Shown in pieces: positions 52,438 to 61,690 of a DNA stretch of 64,000 bases. The notes beneath the pieces were generated by a model, which worked only from the letters and a program-made list of their open reading frames with translations, did no database searches and was not told where the DNA came from. The DNA comes from Hyphomicrobiales bacterium (lineage in GTDB: Bacteria; Pseudomonadota; Alphaproteobacteria; Rhizobiales; CAJQND01), in contig JANQOW010000029.1 in NCBI GenBank assembly GCA_028285595.1, forward strand, positions 1 to 64,000, given 5' to 3'. Made by a program: the position numbers and the translations under genes. Position 1 is the stretch's first letter, and each line of letters starts with the position of its first letter.

Positions 52438-52982
52438 CCATTCAACTGCGAGATCCAACCGGTGAAACAGCGTCCGTTCTGCGCGAGCGGGTCGCGCCCC
52501 TGGACGCTTACACGGGCAAGACCATTGCGCTCATGGATATTGGCAAGATGCGGGGCGATGAATTCATCGACCGTATGGAACAGCTGTGTTCTGCCCACGG
52601 CATCAACACGCGCAGATACAAAAAACCCACCAACACGCGCGTCGCCCCCCGCGAGATGATCGACGACATGACGCAGAATTGCGATGCGGTGATTATTGCC
52701 CTGTCGGATTGCGGATCGTGCACATCATGCTCCACCCACGATTTGAATGATCTGGACCGCAACGGTTTGTCTGGCGTCAGCGTTTTGACAGAAGAGTTCC
52801 GCAATGCGTTTGAATCCCAGAAGTCTGCTATTGGCCTGGACGCTGCGTCGGTCTATGTGCCGCATCCCATGCAAAACAGAACCACCGAAGAGCTCCATTC
52901 TTTTGCTGAGCAGCAGTTTGAGACCATCGTGAGCGAGATCTGCCGCGAAGCTTTGGCTCAGCCGGCTGGGGCCGGTTCTTGA
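52434..52982 (+). CDS. UGSC family protein, cysteine version
   Basis: 182 residues. The family carries a UGSC motif in which U is selenocysteine in some members; here it reads SDCGSCTSC at 91-99, C93 encoded by TGC, so no Sec insertion is needed. FIDRMEQLCSAHGI and a flavodoxin-like alternation follow the family pattern. It is coupled (ATGA) to the thioredoxin-like fusion and controlled by a divergent GntR gene. The reaction is not known; the CxxC-type pair suggests a redox or thiol role. Confidence 0.8.
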   Translation: MTIQLRDPTGETASVLRERVAPLDAYTGKTIALMDIGKMRGDEFIDRMEQLCSAHGINTRRYKKPTNTRVAPREMIDDMTQNCDAVIIALSDCGSCTSCSTHDLNDLDRNGLSGVSVLTEEFRNAFESQKSAIGLDAASVYVPHPMQNRTTEELHSFAEQQFETIVSEICREALAQPAGAGS

Positions 52983-53292
52983 GGAGACCCGCCAGCCGGC
53001 GACGATTGGTGCGAATGGGAAGTCCTTTGCGTCAAGAAATCGTCCCCATTGAACTCACACCACAAGACCAGACATTCAACGCCTCAATCGTTTCCAGCCC
53101 TTCGTCCTCATAGCTGCCATTCGCTGGCTCCGAGGTCGCGCAAACCTGTCGAATGACGGTTCTGAGCCCTTCTCGGACTTCCGGGCTTTGCCCAGTGGAT
53201 GACTGCTTCATGGTTGAGACCATCTAGAGTAGATCGAGCCCCCTCGCTCATGTGATCTTGATCACTTCCAACCGCAAAGCTCATCGGATAGA
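52983..53292. other. 310-base gap without a supported gene
   Basis: One minus-strand frame crosses it but has no ribosome site or family. The gap presumably carries the end of the UGSC transcript and the promoter of the caspase gene; no hairpin terminator was seen. Confidence 0.3.
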
Positions 53293-54864
53293 TTGAACAC
53301 CGCTTCCGGGGCTGAGAATGGGGTCGACTTGAGAAACATACTTGCTATCTATGTCGCGCTGCTCTTTGCAGTTTTAGGCTCCAGTGCCGCTATGGCCGAG
53401 AAGCGCATCGCGCTTGTCATCGGCAATTCCACATACAAAAACAGCCCGCTGACCAATCCCGAGAACGATGCGCGGCTCATGGCGAAAACCTTGGAGAAGG
53501 TGGGCTTTGAGGTCACAACCCTGATCGATGGTGATCTCCGGGCTATGAAGCTGGCCATGGTGCACTTCGGGCGAAAGCTTAGAGCTTCCGACGCGGTCGG
53601 CTTGTTCTACTACGCCGGTCATGGCGTTCAGTCGCGCGGCGAGAACTATCTCATTCCGGTCGATGCGGAAATCCTCGACGAGAGCGAGATCGACGTCTTC
53701 GCGGTCAATGTGAACGACTATCTGCGGACCATGGAGCGTGCGTCGTCCCGGATAAACATTGTCGTGCTGGACGCCTGCCGCAATAATCCGTTTGCCCGCT
53801 CGTTTCGATCTCAATCTCGCGGTTTGGCAAGGGTTGACGCTCCAAGGGGCACATACATCGCTTACGCAACCTCGCCGGGCCAGGTCGCACTCGATGGCGA
53901 GGGGCAAAACAGCCCATATACTCAGGCGCTCACCAAAGCGATCAACACACCCGGCCTGACCATCGAGGAAACTTTCAAAGAAGCGCGTCGGGCGGTTCTT
54001 GTCCGAACTGACGAACGTCAGACGCCCTGGGAAACGAGCTCCATAACCGGTCGCTTCTACTTCAAGAAAGCAGCCCCAAAACCCCAGATCAGCCGTGAAG
54101 ATGTCAGCTGGTCGCTGGTCAAGAACAGCGCAAATCTGGATCTGTTCCGGAGCCATCTGAGAAGCTACCCCGAAGGCAAGTACGCTGACGAAGCGCGCGC
54201 TGCCATGGCCAAACTGACTTCAGAGTTGGAGGCCCGTCGCCGCCAGGAGGAGGCAGAGCGCAGAGCAGAACGAGAGCGGTTGGCGAAAGCCGAAGCCGAT
54301 CGGTTGGCAAAACTCGCCGCAGCGGCTAATGCGCAAGCGGGCCGTCTCGCCAAACTTGAGGCCGAGCCATCCGCTTCCTCACAGGGCGACGATAACAAGC
54401 TTGGCAAACGCGATCTCGCCATTAGCATCCAGCGCCAACTGCAGCGCCTCGGCTGCAATCCAGGTCGGCCCGATGGGGCCTGGGGCCGTAATAGCCGAGC
54501 TGCCCTTCAGCGGTTCGTGAAACACGGCAAAGTGAAACTGACAAGCCTGGAGCCGTCTCAGGACGTTCTCGAAAAACTATCCAACCGAGACAGCCGCGTA
54601 TGCCCTGTAATCTGCAGCAAATCGCAGGTCAAAAAGGGTAACCGCTGCGTCGCCAAGTCATGCCGGAGGGGAGAGAAGCTCTCTCGATCGGGGCTTTGCA
54701 TCTCCACTGCGAAGACTAAATCTCCAAAGAAGCGCAAACAAGCCACCTCCAACAGCAAAAAGGCGCCCAAGCGGAAGCCGGCGTCACAGATTCTGCGGAA
54801 AAAACAGTGCCCGAAAGGTACTGTCTGGAATGATGTATTCCGCCATTGCTCAAGGAGACTCTGA
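53293..54864 (+). CDS. exported caspase-domain protein with peptidoglycan-binding-like and Cys-rich basic tail
   Basis: 523 residues at the longest TTG start; TTG 53329 with GGGG upstream gives a cleaner signal peptide (RNILAIYVALLFAVLGSSAA). The C14 domain starts EKRIALVIGNSTYK; the dyad is H110 (YYAGHGVQ) and C162 (VLDACRNNPF) in long numbering. A charged coiled segment (about 300-355) leads to a peptidoglycan-binding-1-like stretch (AISIQRQLQRLGCNPGRPDG) and a basic Cys-rich tail (CSKSQVKKGNRCVAKSC). It probably works in the periplasm near the wall. Confidence 0.88.
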   Translation: MNTASGAENGVDLRNILAIYVALLFAVLGSSAAMAEKRIALVIGNSTYKNSPLTNPENDARLMAKTLEKVGFEVTTLIDGDLRAMKLAMVHFGRKLRASDAVGLFYYAGHGVQSRGENYLIPVDAEILDESEIDVFAVNVNDYLRTMERASSRINIVVLDACRNNPFARSFRSQSRGLARVDAPRGTYIAYATSPGQVALDGEGQNSPYTQALTKAINTPGLTIEETFKEARRAVLVRTDERQTPWETSSITGRFYFKKAAPKPQISREDVSWSLVKNSANLDLFRSHLRSYPEGKYADEARAAMAKLTSELEARRRQEEAERRAERERLAKAEADRLAKLAAAANAQAGRLAKLEAEPSASSQGDDNKLGKRDLAISIQRQLQRLGCNPGRPDGAWGRNSRAALQRFVKHGKVKLTSLEPSQDVLEKLSNRDSRVCPVICSKSQVKKGNRCVAKSCRRGEKLSRSGLCISTAKTKSPKKRKQATSNSKKAPKRKPASQILRKKQCPKGTVWNDVFRHCSRRL

Positions 54865-55030
54865 AGCTTGACGCTGAATGATAGCGTTCAACTCCTCCAC
54901 GATTGAGCTGGGCTCGCTGTTTCCCACGTGTTTGGAGTGTATCAGACTTGACTGCTTGTAGCTTAGCCCGGAATTGCAATGGAGAGTGATGGAGGCGCGC
55001 TTCGCTGAACGCGCAGGCGGCATGCACAGT

Positions 55031-56659
55031 CTAAGGCGCTGGGCGTCCCGTAATCATGTCGGATGCCTTTTCGGCGATCATCAAGGTGGCGGCGTTTGTG
55101 TTGGCGGAGGGCATTGTCGGCATGATCGAAGCATCAACCACGCGCAGGCGCTCAACTCCGCGAACCTTGAGCTCATGATCAACAACAGCATCCGGGTCGG
55201 AGGCCGGCCCCATGCGCGCGGTTCCGATCAGGTGATAGACAGTGGTGCCCTGCCGCCGCGCAAAGTCGAGAAAGTCATCGTCCGTCTGCACATCGTCGCC
55301 CGGCGCAGTTTCCCGATCAAAGTAGGGCGCAAGGGACGATGTTCTCATCAGGGCCCGCGCAAGACGCATGCCTGCCAGCAGAACCCTCCTGTCCCTCTCC
55401 TCCGCCAAATAATTCGGCTGAATGATGGGCGCCTCGAACGGGTCGGCGGAGCGTGCCCTGACATACCCTGTGCTTTCCGGCCGTTCTTGCCAGACGCCGC
55501 AGGTCATGCCGGGGGCACTGTCCAACAGCCCGACCACCCCTTCCCGGAAACTCGCCGGTGAAAAAACGAACTGCAGATCAGGCCTGTTCAGCCCCGCCTC
55601 GGACGTCCAGAACACATGGGCCAACGATGGGCTGACGGCGAGCAAGCTCGGCCGCCCCATCAGCCAGCGCGCAATCTCCAAAAGAAGCGGTGGCCCTTGG
55701 ACCATGTTGTTGATGGTTCGGACGTTCTTGACCCGCGACACCATGCGCACCGCGTAGTGGTCCCGCAGATGCTGTCCGACGCCGGGCACATTGTGAACCA
55801 GGGGTACATTCAAGTCTGCAAGCAGGTCCGCCGGCCCCACGCCCGAAACCTGGAGCAGCTTGGCTGAGTTCACCGTTCCGGCCGAGACGATCACCTCCCG
55901 GCGCGCGCTGACGGTGTGCGGTTTGCCGCCCGGTCCGCCTTTCACATAGTCCACGGCCACCGCGCGCCTGCCTTCGAACACAATGGCCGTTGCCTGGGCG
56001 CGGGTGCGGATGGCGACGTTCGGCCGTTTTCTGGCGGTGCCGAGGAAAGCCCGGGCTGAGGAGATGCGCCAACCTTTGTGAATTGCCCGTTGAAAGTACC
56101 CTGCCCCGTCTTGCACCTCGCCATTGTAGTCGGGATTGCGCGGTATCCCCAACTCCCCTGCACCTGCGATAAACGCCTCTGAAACCGGGTGATGCCAGTC
56201 GAGATCCGTGATCGGCAACTCGCCCTCTTGGCCGCGGTAAGCCGGGTCAACGGCCGGGGCCAACCTTCTCTCCGTTCGGCGAAAATACGGGAGCACCTCC
56301 CAATAGGACCAACCTGGATTTCCAAGCGCTGCCCACTGATCGTAATCTGAGCTTTGGCCGCGGTTGTGGTTCAAGCCATTGATTGAGCTGGACCCGCCGA
56401 GAACACGGCCTTGCGGCAGGGGGAACCGGCGGCCGGCTGTTCCCGCGCTGGGCTCGGCCTCAAAGTTCCAGGTCAGACGCCTGGAGTAAACATTCTTGAT
56501 GTAGCCCGCTGGAATGTGAATGAGCGGATTGAGATCGCGCCGCCCCGCTTCCAACAGGCACACGCTCGCGCCGGTCTCGCTCAGCCGCTTCGTCAGCAAT
56601 GCCCCTGCGGTGCCGCCGCCCACAATGACATAATCGAACGTCTCGGTTCGCTCCGTCAT
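55031..56659 (-). CDS. GMC family FAD oxidoreductase (choline dehydrogenase-like)
   Basis: 542 residues. FAD motif DYVIVGGGTAGALLTKRLSE (9-28), GMC signature 1 near GGSSSINGLNHNRG, and a C-terminal catalytic region containing TTVYHLIGTARMG and a final DASIMPTMPSANTNAATLMI. Oxidises an alcohol to an aldehyde with FAD. It is the last gene of a CoA-transferase, HMGL-like, LysR, GMC run, and its start overlaps the LysR stop. Confidence 0.93.
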   Translation of the reverse strand: MTERTETFDYVIVGGGTAGALLTKRLSETGASVCLLEAGRRDLNPLIHIPAGYIKNVYSRRLTWNFEAEPSAGTAGRRFPLPQGRVLGGSSSINGLNHNRGQSSDYDQWAALGNPGWSYWEVLPYFRRTERRLAPAVDPAYRGQEGELPITDLDWHHPVSEAFIAGAGELGIPRNPDYNGEVQDGAGYFQRAIHKGWRISSARAFLGTARKRPNVAIRTRAQATAIVFEGRRAVAVDYVKGGPGGKPHTVSARREVIVSAGTVNSAKLLQVSGVGPADLLADLNVPLVHNVPGVGQHLRDHYAVRMVSRVKNVRTINNMVQGPPLLLEIARWLMGRPSLLAVSPSLAHVFWTSEAGLNRPDLQFVFSPASFREGVVGLLDSAPGMTCGVWQERPESTGYVRARSADPFEAPIIQPNYLAEERDRRVLLAGMRLARALMRTSSLAPYFDRETAPGDDVQTDDDFLDFARRQGTTVYHLIGTARMGPASDPDAVVDHELKVRGVERLRVVDASIMPTMPSANTNAATLMIAEKASDMITGRPAP

Positions 56660-57321
56660 GAGGCGCGGCCTTCATCAGCGCTTGCCTGGACCTTGGCCGT
56701 TGTCAGGCGGGCGAGCATATTGCGGGCAACAACCGAGAGAGCCCGCGCCTCGCGCACGCCCACCTGCTCAAAGGCAAGGGTCTCCTCAAAGCTCACCTCC
56801 TTTCTGCCGGCCAACGGGTGTTCGGGCGGAGCGATGACCACCAGCCTGTCCTGACGGTACGGCAAGACTTCAAGCCCGCCTGCGCTGATGGCCGCGGAGA
56901 ATATCGCGATGTCCGCCAACCCCTTGCTGACCTCCTGCACCGCCACCTCGCTGGTCTGCTCGCTCAGCGCAACGCGCACCTCAGGATACGCCGCCTTGAA
57001 GCTGGATATGTCTTCGGGGAGAAACTGAATGATGGCAGACGAGTTTGCCACGATCCGCACATGGCCCCGGGCGCCATCGGCATATTCGCTCATCTCGGCT
57101 TCCATGCGGCCTAGAAGCCGCAACAGGTCGCGGGTGTGGCGCACCAGGGTCTCGCCGGCCGTGGTGGGTACCACACCCTTTGTCTCGCGAAACAGAAGAG
57201 CTGTCCCCAGGTGCGCCTCCAGGTCCGATATGCGGCGGCTGACAGCAGACGCCGCAATCGCATTCGCCGCCGCAGCTCCGGCAATGGTGCCGTGATCAAC
57301 CGCACTCAAGAACAGCTTCAA
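56656..57321 (-). CDS. LysR family regulator, C-terminally short
   Basis: At least 221 residues. The HTH is visible (AAAANAIAASAVSRRISDLE, then LGTALLFRETKGV), with an effector domain that stops about 75 residues earlier than the roughly 300-residue norm, after FEQVGVREARALS. The written start is TTG; the in-frame codons upstream read I-R-T-D-L-T-S, typical LysR N-terminus, so the real start may be ATT 57342 behind CGGAGCGG, which would be rare. It is embedded in and overlaps the GMC gene, so it probably controls this operon. Whether the truncated form still binds ligand is unknown. Confidence 0.8.
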   Translation of the reverse strand: MKLFLSAVDHGTIAGAAAANAIAASAVSRRISDLEAHLGTALLFRETKGVVPTTAGETLVRHTRDLLRLLGRMEAEMSEYADGARGHVRIVANSSAIIQFLPEDISSFKAAYPEVRVALSEQTSEVAVQEVSKGLADIAIFSAAISAGGLEVLPYRQDRLVVIAPPEHPLAGRKEVSFEETLAFEQVGVREARALSVVARNMLARLTTAKVQASADEGRAS

Positions 57322-57357
57322 AGATGTCAGATCAGTCCGAATAACCGCCGCTCCGTT

Positions 57358-58290
57358 CTATGCACATATCCGAGCACGCGGAAGCCCGCGCACATGACCA
57401 CCTGTTTGCGCCCCCGGCAAAGTCTCCATCGCCGTCGCAGCGTCCAGGAGCTTGTCCAGATCGAGGTCTGTGGGAATGTTCATGTTGCCGAACGTGAACA
57501 CCAGATCTTCGGTGGCGGTGTTTCCCGATGCGCCGGGTGCGAAGGGGCAGCCGCCCAATCCGGCCGCGGCGGCGTCAAATATGCGGATGCCGCCGGCATA
57601 GGCAGAAAGCGCATTGGCCAGCCCCAGACCAAACGTGTCATGCCCATGGAAGGCCCAGCCCACTGAACGCTCCGACGCATAGTGCTGGACCAGTTCGCCG
57701 CACAAGCTGCCCACATGATCGGGAAAGGCCCTGCCCGTTGTGTCGCACAGCCCGAACTCCACCGGAATGCCCATCTCCAGAACCCTCTCCACGATGTGCC
57801 GCACGGCGGCTTCGGGCGTTCTGCCTTCAAACGGACAATCAAACACCGTCGCGATGTTCACGCGCAACCGAAACCCCTGAACGTCGCGGCCCACATCGGC
57901 CAGCTCCCTTAGATCCTCCAGCGACGCGGCCACGCTGCGCCGCACGTTGCTTTGGTTATGGGCTTCGGAGGCTGAAAGCACAAAGACCAGATCGGAAATG
58001 CCGGCATCCAGCGCCCGCCGCCCTCCGGTGGTATTGGGCACCAGCGTGCTCAGGCGAACAGAGCGTGCGACCGCCTGCTCCGCCAAAGCCGCGTGCACCT
58101 CAGCCGTGTCGGCCAGTTGGGGAATGGCCTTTGGGCTGACAAAGGCGCCCACCTCGAGCCGCTTGAAGCCGGCCTCAATGAGAGCCTTGCAGGCTGAGAT
58201 CTTCGTCTCGGTGGGGATAAACGGCTTGATCGCCTGGAACCCGTCGCGCGGCGCAACCTCCACGATCTCCACTGCGCTGCTGTTGGTCAT
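57358..58290 (-). CDS. HMG-CoA lyase family protein
   Basis: 310 residues. The family signature PRDGFQ near residue 14, HGHDTFGLGLAN with the metal histidines, and GLGGCPFAPGASGN with the catalytic cysteine are all intact. Canonical members split 3-hydroxy-3-methylglutaryl-CoA to acetyl-CoA and acetoacetate; close relatives cleave citramalyl-CoA and similar. It overlaps the CoA transferase gene by four bases (ATGA), which suggests that the transferase supplies its thioester substrate. Confidence 0.9.
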   Translation of the reverse strand: MTNSSAVEIVEVAPRDGFQAIKPFIPTETKISACKALIEAGFKRLEVGAFVSPKAIPQLADTAEVHAALAEQAVARSVRLSTLVPNTTGGRRALDAGISDLVFVLSASEAHNQSNVRRSVAASLEDLRELADVGRDVQGFRLRVNIATVFDCPFEGRTPEAAVRHIVERVLEMGIPVEFGLCDTTGRAFPDHVGSLCGELVQHYASERSVGWAFHGHDTFGLGLANALSAYAGGIRIFDAAAAGLGGCPFAPGASGNTATEDLVFTFGNMNIPTDLDLDKLLDAATAMETLPGAQTGGHVRGLPRARICA

Positions 58291-59522
58291 ATGATCCGCT
58301 CCGCTCTCAGGGCTTGAATATCATTCGGCTTAAGGCCGAGAAGGTCACGCAGCACCAGATCTGTGTGGGCGCCCACATCCGGGCCTGGCCATGACACGCC
58401 TCCGGCCTCGGCGCCTGAAAGCTTCGGCACAATGCCCGGGTGCAGAACTTCACCGAAGTTGGGGTCTTCCACCGGGCAGATCATGCCGCGATGCTGAAAC
58501 TGGGCATCCTTGGCGCAGTCCTCAATTGTGTAGATCAGCGTGGAGGGAATGTCAGCGTCCGCCAGCAGACCGGCTGCGGCATCCGCCTCCAGATCTTTTG
58601 CCCAGGCCGCTATGGCGTCATCCAGCTCGCCGGCATGGGCAACGCGGCCCGGATTGTCCTGAAACCTGGGATCGGCGGCCAGGTCTTCGCGTCCGATCAG
58701 CGCCATCAGGCGCGCAAACAGGGCATCGGAGTTTGCCGCGATGATGATCCAGCGGCCATCGCTCGTGGGGTAAGCGTTCGAGGGTGCATTGGTGGGCAGG
58801 GTTGCCCCGGTCGGCTGGCGCACCTCGCCAAGCTTGCCATATTCCGGCAGACAGCCTTCCAGCAGGGTGAACACCGATTCCGTCAGCGCCACATCGACGG
58901 TTTGTGCCGATGGCCGCGCGCCGGACTGGCGGGCATAGACGGCCGAGAGCAGTCCGATCGCCGCATAAAGGCCCGCCACCATGTCCCCCAGGCTGACGCC
59001 GGTGCGTGCCGGAGGCAGCGGGGTTACGCCTTCGGGAAACCCCGTCAGATGGCGCAACCCGCCAATGGCCTCGCCAATGACACCGAAGGCAGCCCGGTCG
59101 CGGTCCGGTCCGGACTGACCGTATCCGGAAACGTGAACCACGACGCAGCCCGGATTGATGGAGGCGATCCCCTCATCGCTCAGGCCCCAGCGGGCCAGTT
59201 GCCCCGGCCGGAAGTTTTCCACCACGGCGTCACACTCGGCGATCAGTTTCTCCGCGATGGCAAGACCTTTTGGATCCTTCATGTTGAGCGTGACGGATTT
59301 TTTGTTTCGCCCGTGAACGGACCACCACAGGCTTTTGCCATCAACCATTTTGCCCCAGCTCCGCACGGGGTCGCCCTTGCCCGGGCTCTCCACCTTGATG
59401 ATTTCCGCACCCAGATCTCCCAGAATACGGGTGCAGAAAGGCGCTGCTATGAAGTGCCCAAGCTCCAGAACCCGAAGGCCGCTCAAAGGCCCCTTCTTTA
59501 GGGGTGAACCTGCATTGGTCAT
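58287..59522 (-). CDS. family III (CaiB/BaiF) CoA transferase
   Basis: 411 residues. LSGLRVLELGHFIAAPFCTR at the N-terminus, VENFRPGQL, and the catalytic aspartate in VSLGDMVAGLYAAIG near residue 177 identify the family, which moves CoA between acids. It is the first gene of the operon and likely activates a dicarboxylic or branched acid that the adjacent HMGL-like lyase then splits. Substrate not determinable by eye. Confidence 0.93.
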   Translation of the reverse strand: MTNAGSPLKKGPLSGLRVLELGHFIAAPFCTRILGDLGAEIIKVESPGKGDPVRSWGKMVDGKSLWWSVHGRNKKSVTLNMKDPKGLAIAEKLIAECDAVVENFRPGQLARWGLSDEGIASINPGCVVVHVSGYGQSGPDRDRAAFGVIGEAIGGLRHLTGFPEGVTPLPPARTGVSLGDMVAGLYAAIGLLSAVYARQSGARPSAQTVDVALTESVFTLLEGCLPEYGKLGEVRQPTGATLPTNAPSNAYPTSDGRWIIIAANSDALFARLMALIGREDLAADPRFQDNPGRVAHAGELDDAIAAWAKDLEADAAAGLLADADIPSTLIYTIEDCAKDAQFQHRGMICPVEDPNFGEVLHPGIVPKLSGAEAGGVSWPGPDVGAHTDLVLRDLLGLKPNDIQALRAERII

Positions 59523-59907
59523 GGTGGTACTGCCGATCCGTTCTCAGTGACGCGCTATCGCAATAGGCGGGGCGTCCAAGACATTCCGTCCGATCAGGAA
59601 TAGAGGAGTGCACGCGCATTGGGAAAACGTATTACACTATGTCAAGCATCTCAAAACAAGATGCCAGTCGCAACATTCATCTGGTTTGACGATGGCAAGT
59701 GGGGAGTAACCGCGCATCGCCGCTTGACTTCTGTCGTTCCGGCAGACCGGGCCACGATGTTCGGCAAGCGCTGCGCAAGCCTGTCTCGCTACCGGTGTTT
59801 GGAGCTGTTTTCAGACGGGAACAGGACAAACCCTGCCGATCGAACGGTGCGCAAAGTTCTGTCTCATCAGCAGCCTTAAACCAACAACAGAGGTGTAAAC
59901 CCAGCAG
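59523..59907. other. 385-base divergent gap
   Basis: Lies between the CoA transferase and the globin-coupled receptor. Short frames exist on both strands but none has family or ribosome-site support. Promoters of both transcription units must be here. Confidence 0.35.
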
Positions 59908-61425
59908 ATGAGCGACCAGCAATCCACCACAAACAGTGACCTTTCAGACCGTCTCATATTCATGGGACTGGACGACCATGCGCTCAGTGACCTTGAGGCG
60001 ATCCGGTCGATCATTGAACGTGAAATGCCGGCCGGGCTTGACCGGTTTTACGAGCAAGTGCGAAAGACGCCGCACGTATTGGAGTTCTTTCGGGACGAGG
60101 AGCATATTCGCACTGCGAAGTCCGCTCAACTGCGCCACTGGAGTGCGATCACGGCCGGTCAACTGGATGACAAGTACATGTCGAAGGTCCAAAACATTGG
60201 ACTGACCCATGCGCGCATCGGCCTCGAGCCGCAATGGTACATCGGCGGTTACGCGCTCGTTCTGGAACACCTCATTGGAGCGATCATCTCCGAGCTGTGG
60301 CCGCGGGGGCTCACATCGCGCACCTCGGCTCGTGGGCGCATGGTCGATCCCATCGTTGCCATCACGAAAGCCGTGATGCTCGACATCGATATTGCGATTT
60401 CAGTCTATCTGGAGAAAGAGCGCGATGATGTCACCCAATCGGTTGGCGAGGGTATGGCGCAGATTGCGAGCAAGAACCTATCGCACCGCTTAACACAACG
60501 GATGCCGGAGGCTTACCTCAAGCTTCAGAGCGACTTCAACAGCGCCCTGAATCAGATTGAAGGCACCATGCGCGATGTGAAGTGCGGCATGAGCTCGGTG
60601 AAAAAAAGCACGCAGGAGATTCTGGCTGCCTCAAATGATCTCGCAACGCAGTCGGGAACCCAAGCTGCGAGCCTTGAGCAGACGGCAGCCGCACTGCAGC
60701 AGATTTCGACAGCGGTTTCCGAAACTGCCAGCGCCACTGGTGTCGTTCGGGAAAACATCTCGAAAGCCAAAGGCGATGCCGTTCACAGCGGTGACGTGGC
60801 TGCAAAAGCGATAGACGCAATGGGGCGGATCGAGAATTCTTCCAAGGCGGTCAGTGAGATCATCAGCCTGATTCAGGAAATCACGTTCCAAACCAATTTG
60901 CTCGCGCTGAACGCCGGCGTTGAAGCGGCTCGCGCGGGCGAGGCCGGCCGCGGTTTTGCGGTCGTGGCCTCAGAAGTCCGCTCCCTGGCAGAACGTTCGG
61001 CGCAGGCGGCCAAAGAGATCGAGAGCTTGGTTTCGACGGCTAATGACGAAGTTGCCGAAGGGGTTGCAATGGTATCCGATACAAGCGAGGCCCTTAAGCG
61101 GATCATCAGCAGAGTGAGCGAGATCGACACCATTGTTGACGGCATCGCCACCAGCACCTCAGAGCAGTCCACCGGGTTAAGCGAGGTCGCGACGGCCGTG
61201 AGCCACTTGGATGAAGTGACCCAACGCAACGCGGCGATGGCGGAACAGTTCAACGCCACCAGCCTCTCTTTGGCGCAACAAAGCGAACATATCATGCACC
61301 TGGTAAATGGCTTTGTGGTGTCAGATCCCGCCCTCAGCTCCGCTGCGGACGGCGCAAGCGCCGGCGACACCATACCGATCACCGACACCACTGGCAGACC
61401 CGGTCAAGGCGACGTGGCCGCCTGA
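59908..61425 (+). CDS. globin-coupled methyl-accepting chemoreceptor (HemAT-like)
   Basis: 505 residues, no membrane segment. Residues about 10-170 are a protoglobin/globin sensor with proximal H101 ([20 protein letters not shown]) expected to bind haem and O2 or NO. After a helical linker, the methyl-accepting signalling domain (about 240-470) has the conserved hairpin tip: [20 protein letters not shown], then [20 protein letters not shown]. It would feed an aerotaxis response through CheA/CheW encoded elsewhere. Confidence 0.95.
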   Translation: MSDQQSTTNSDLSDRLIFMGLDDHALSDLEAIRSIIEREMPAGLDRFYEQVRKTPHVLEFFRDEEHIRTAKSAQLRHWSAITAGQLDDKYMSKVQNIGLTHARIGLEPQWYIGGYALVLEHLIGAIISELWPRGLTSRTSARGRMVDPIVAITKAVMLDIDIAISVYLEKERDDVTQSVGEGMAQIASKNLSHRLTQRMPEAYLKLQSDFNSALNQIEGTMRDVKCGMSSVKKSTQEILAASNDLATQSGTQAASLEQTAAALQQISTAVSETASATGVVRENISKAKGDAVHSGDVAAKAIDAMGRIENSSKAVSEIISLIQEITFQTNLLALNAGVEAARAGEAGRGFAVVASEVRSLAERSAQAAKEIESLVSTANDEVAEGVAMVSDTSEALKRIISRVSEIDTIVDGIATSTSEQSTGLSEVATAVSHLDEVTQRNAAMAEQFNATSLSLAQQSEHIMHLVNGFVVSDPALSSAADGASAGDTIPITDTTGRPGQGDVAA

Positions 61426-61441
61426 CCGGTGCCTCGGGCTG

Positions 61442-61468
61442 GAAAGCTTCCTTTCGCCGGAAGCTTTC
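61442..61468 (+). terminator. terminator-like hairpin after the chemoreceptor
   Basis: A perfect 10-bp stem, GAAAGCTTCC with GGAAGCTTTC, and a 7-base loop (61452-61458) begins 17 bases after the stop. No T tract follows, so it may end transcription weakly or only stabilise the mRNA end. Confidence 0.5.
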
Positions 61469-61690
61469 GCCGTCCGGTGGACACATGTTTGATTAGCCCC
61501 GGCCCCGTGGCAAAGGTTTCGCAGAGTCCCGTTGAGAATTGCCACTTTTTAGCTTACTTATGCCACTTATGAGCATAGTATCCGAACGAACCCAATTTCG
61601 CGTAAAACACTGAAACGAAATCGAAAACAGCGCTATTTGGCCTTATTGGTTGAGTCGATTCGCCGCCTCTCACGCACACATATTGCCTGA

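Noticed and set aside
52709..52720. Possible selenocysteine site in the UGSC protein
   Set aside because: The codon is TGC, not TGA, and the frame is open throughout, so no Sec insertion is involved.
59619..59879. 86-codon frame upstream of the chemoreceptor
   Set aside because: No family, poor ribosome site and untypical composition; more likely part of the promoter region.
61442..61468. Hairpin as a full Rho-independent terminator
   Set aside because: The stem is perfect, but there is no T tract, so only a weak terminator-like element is claimed.
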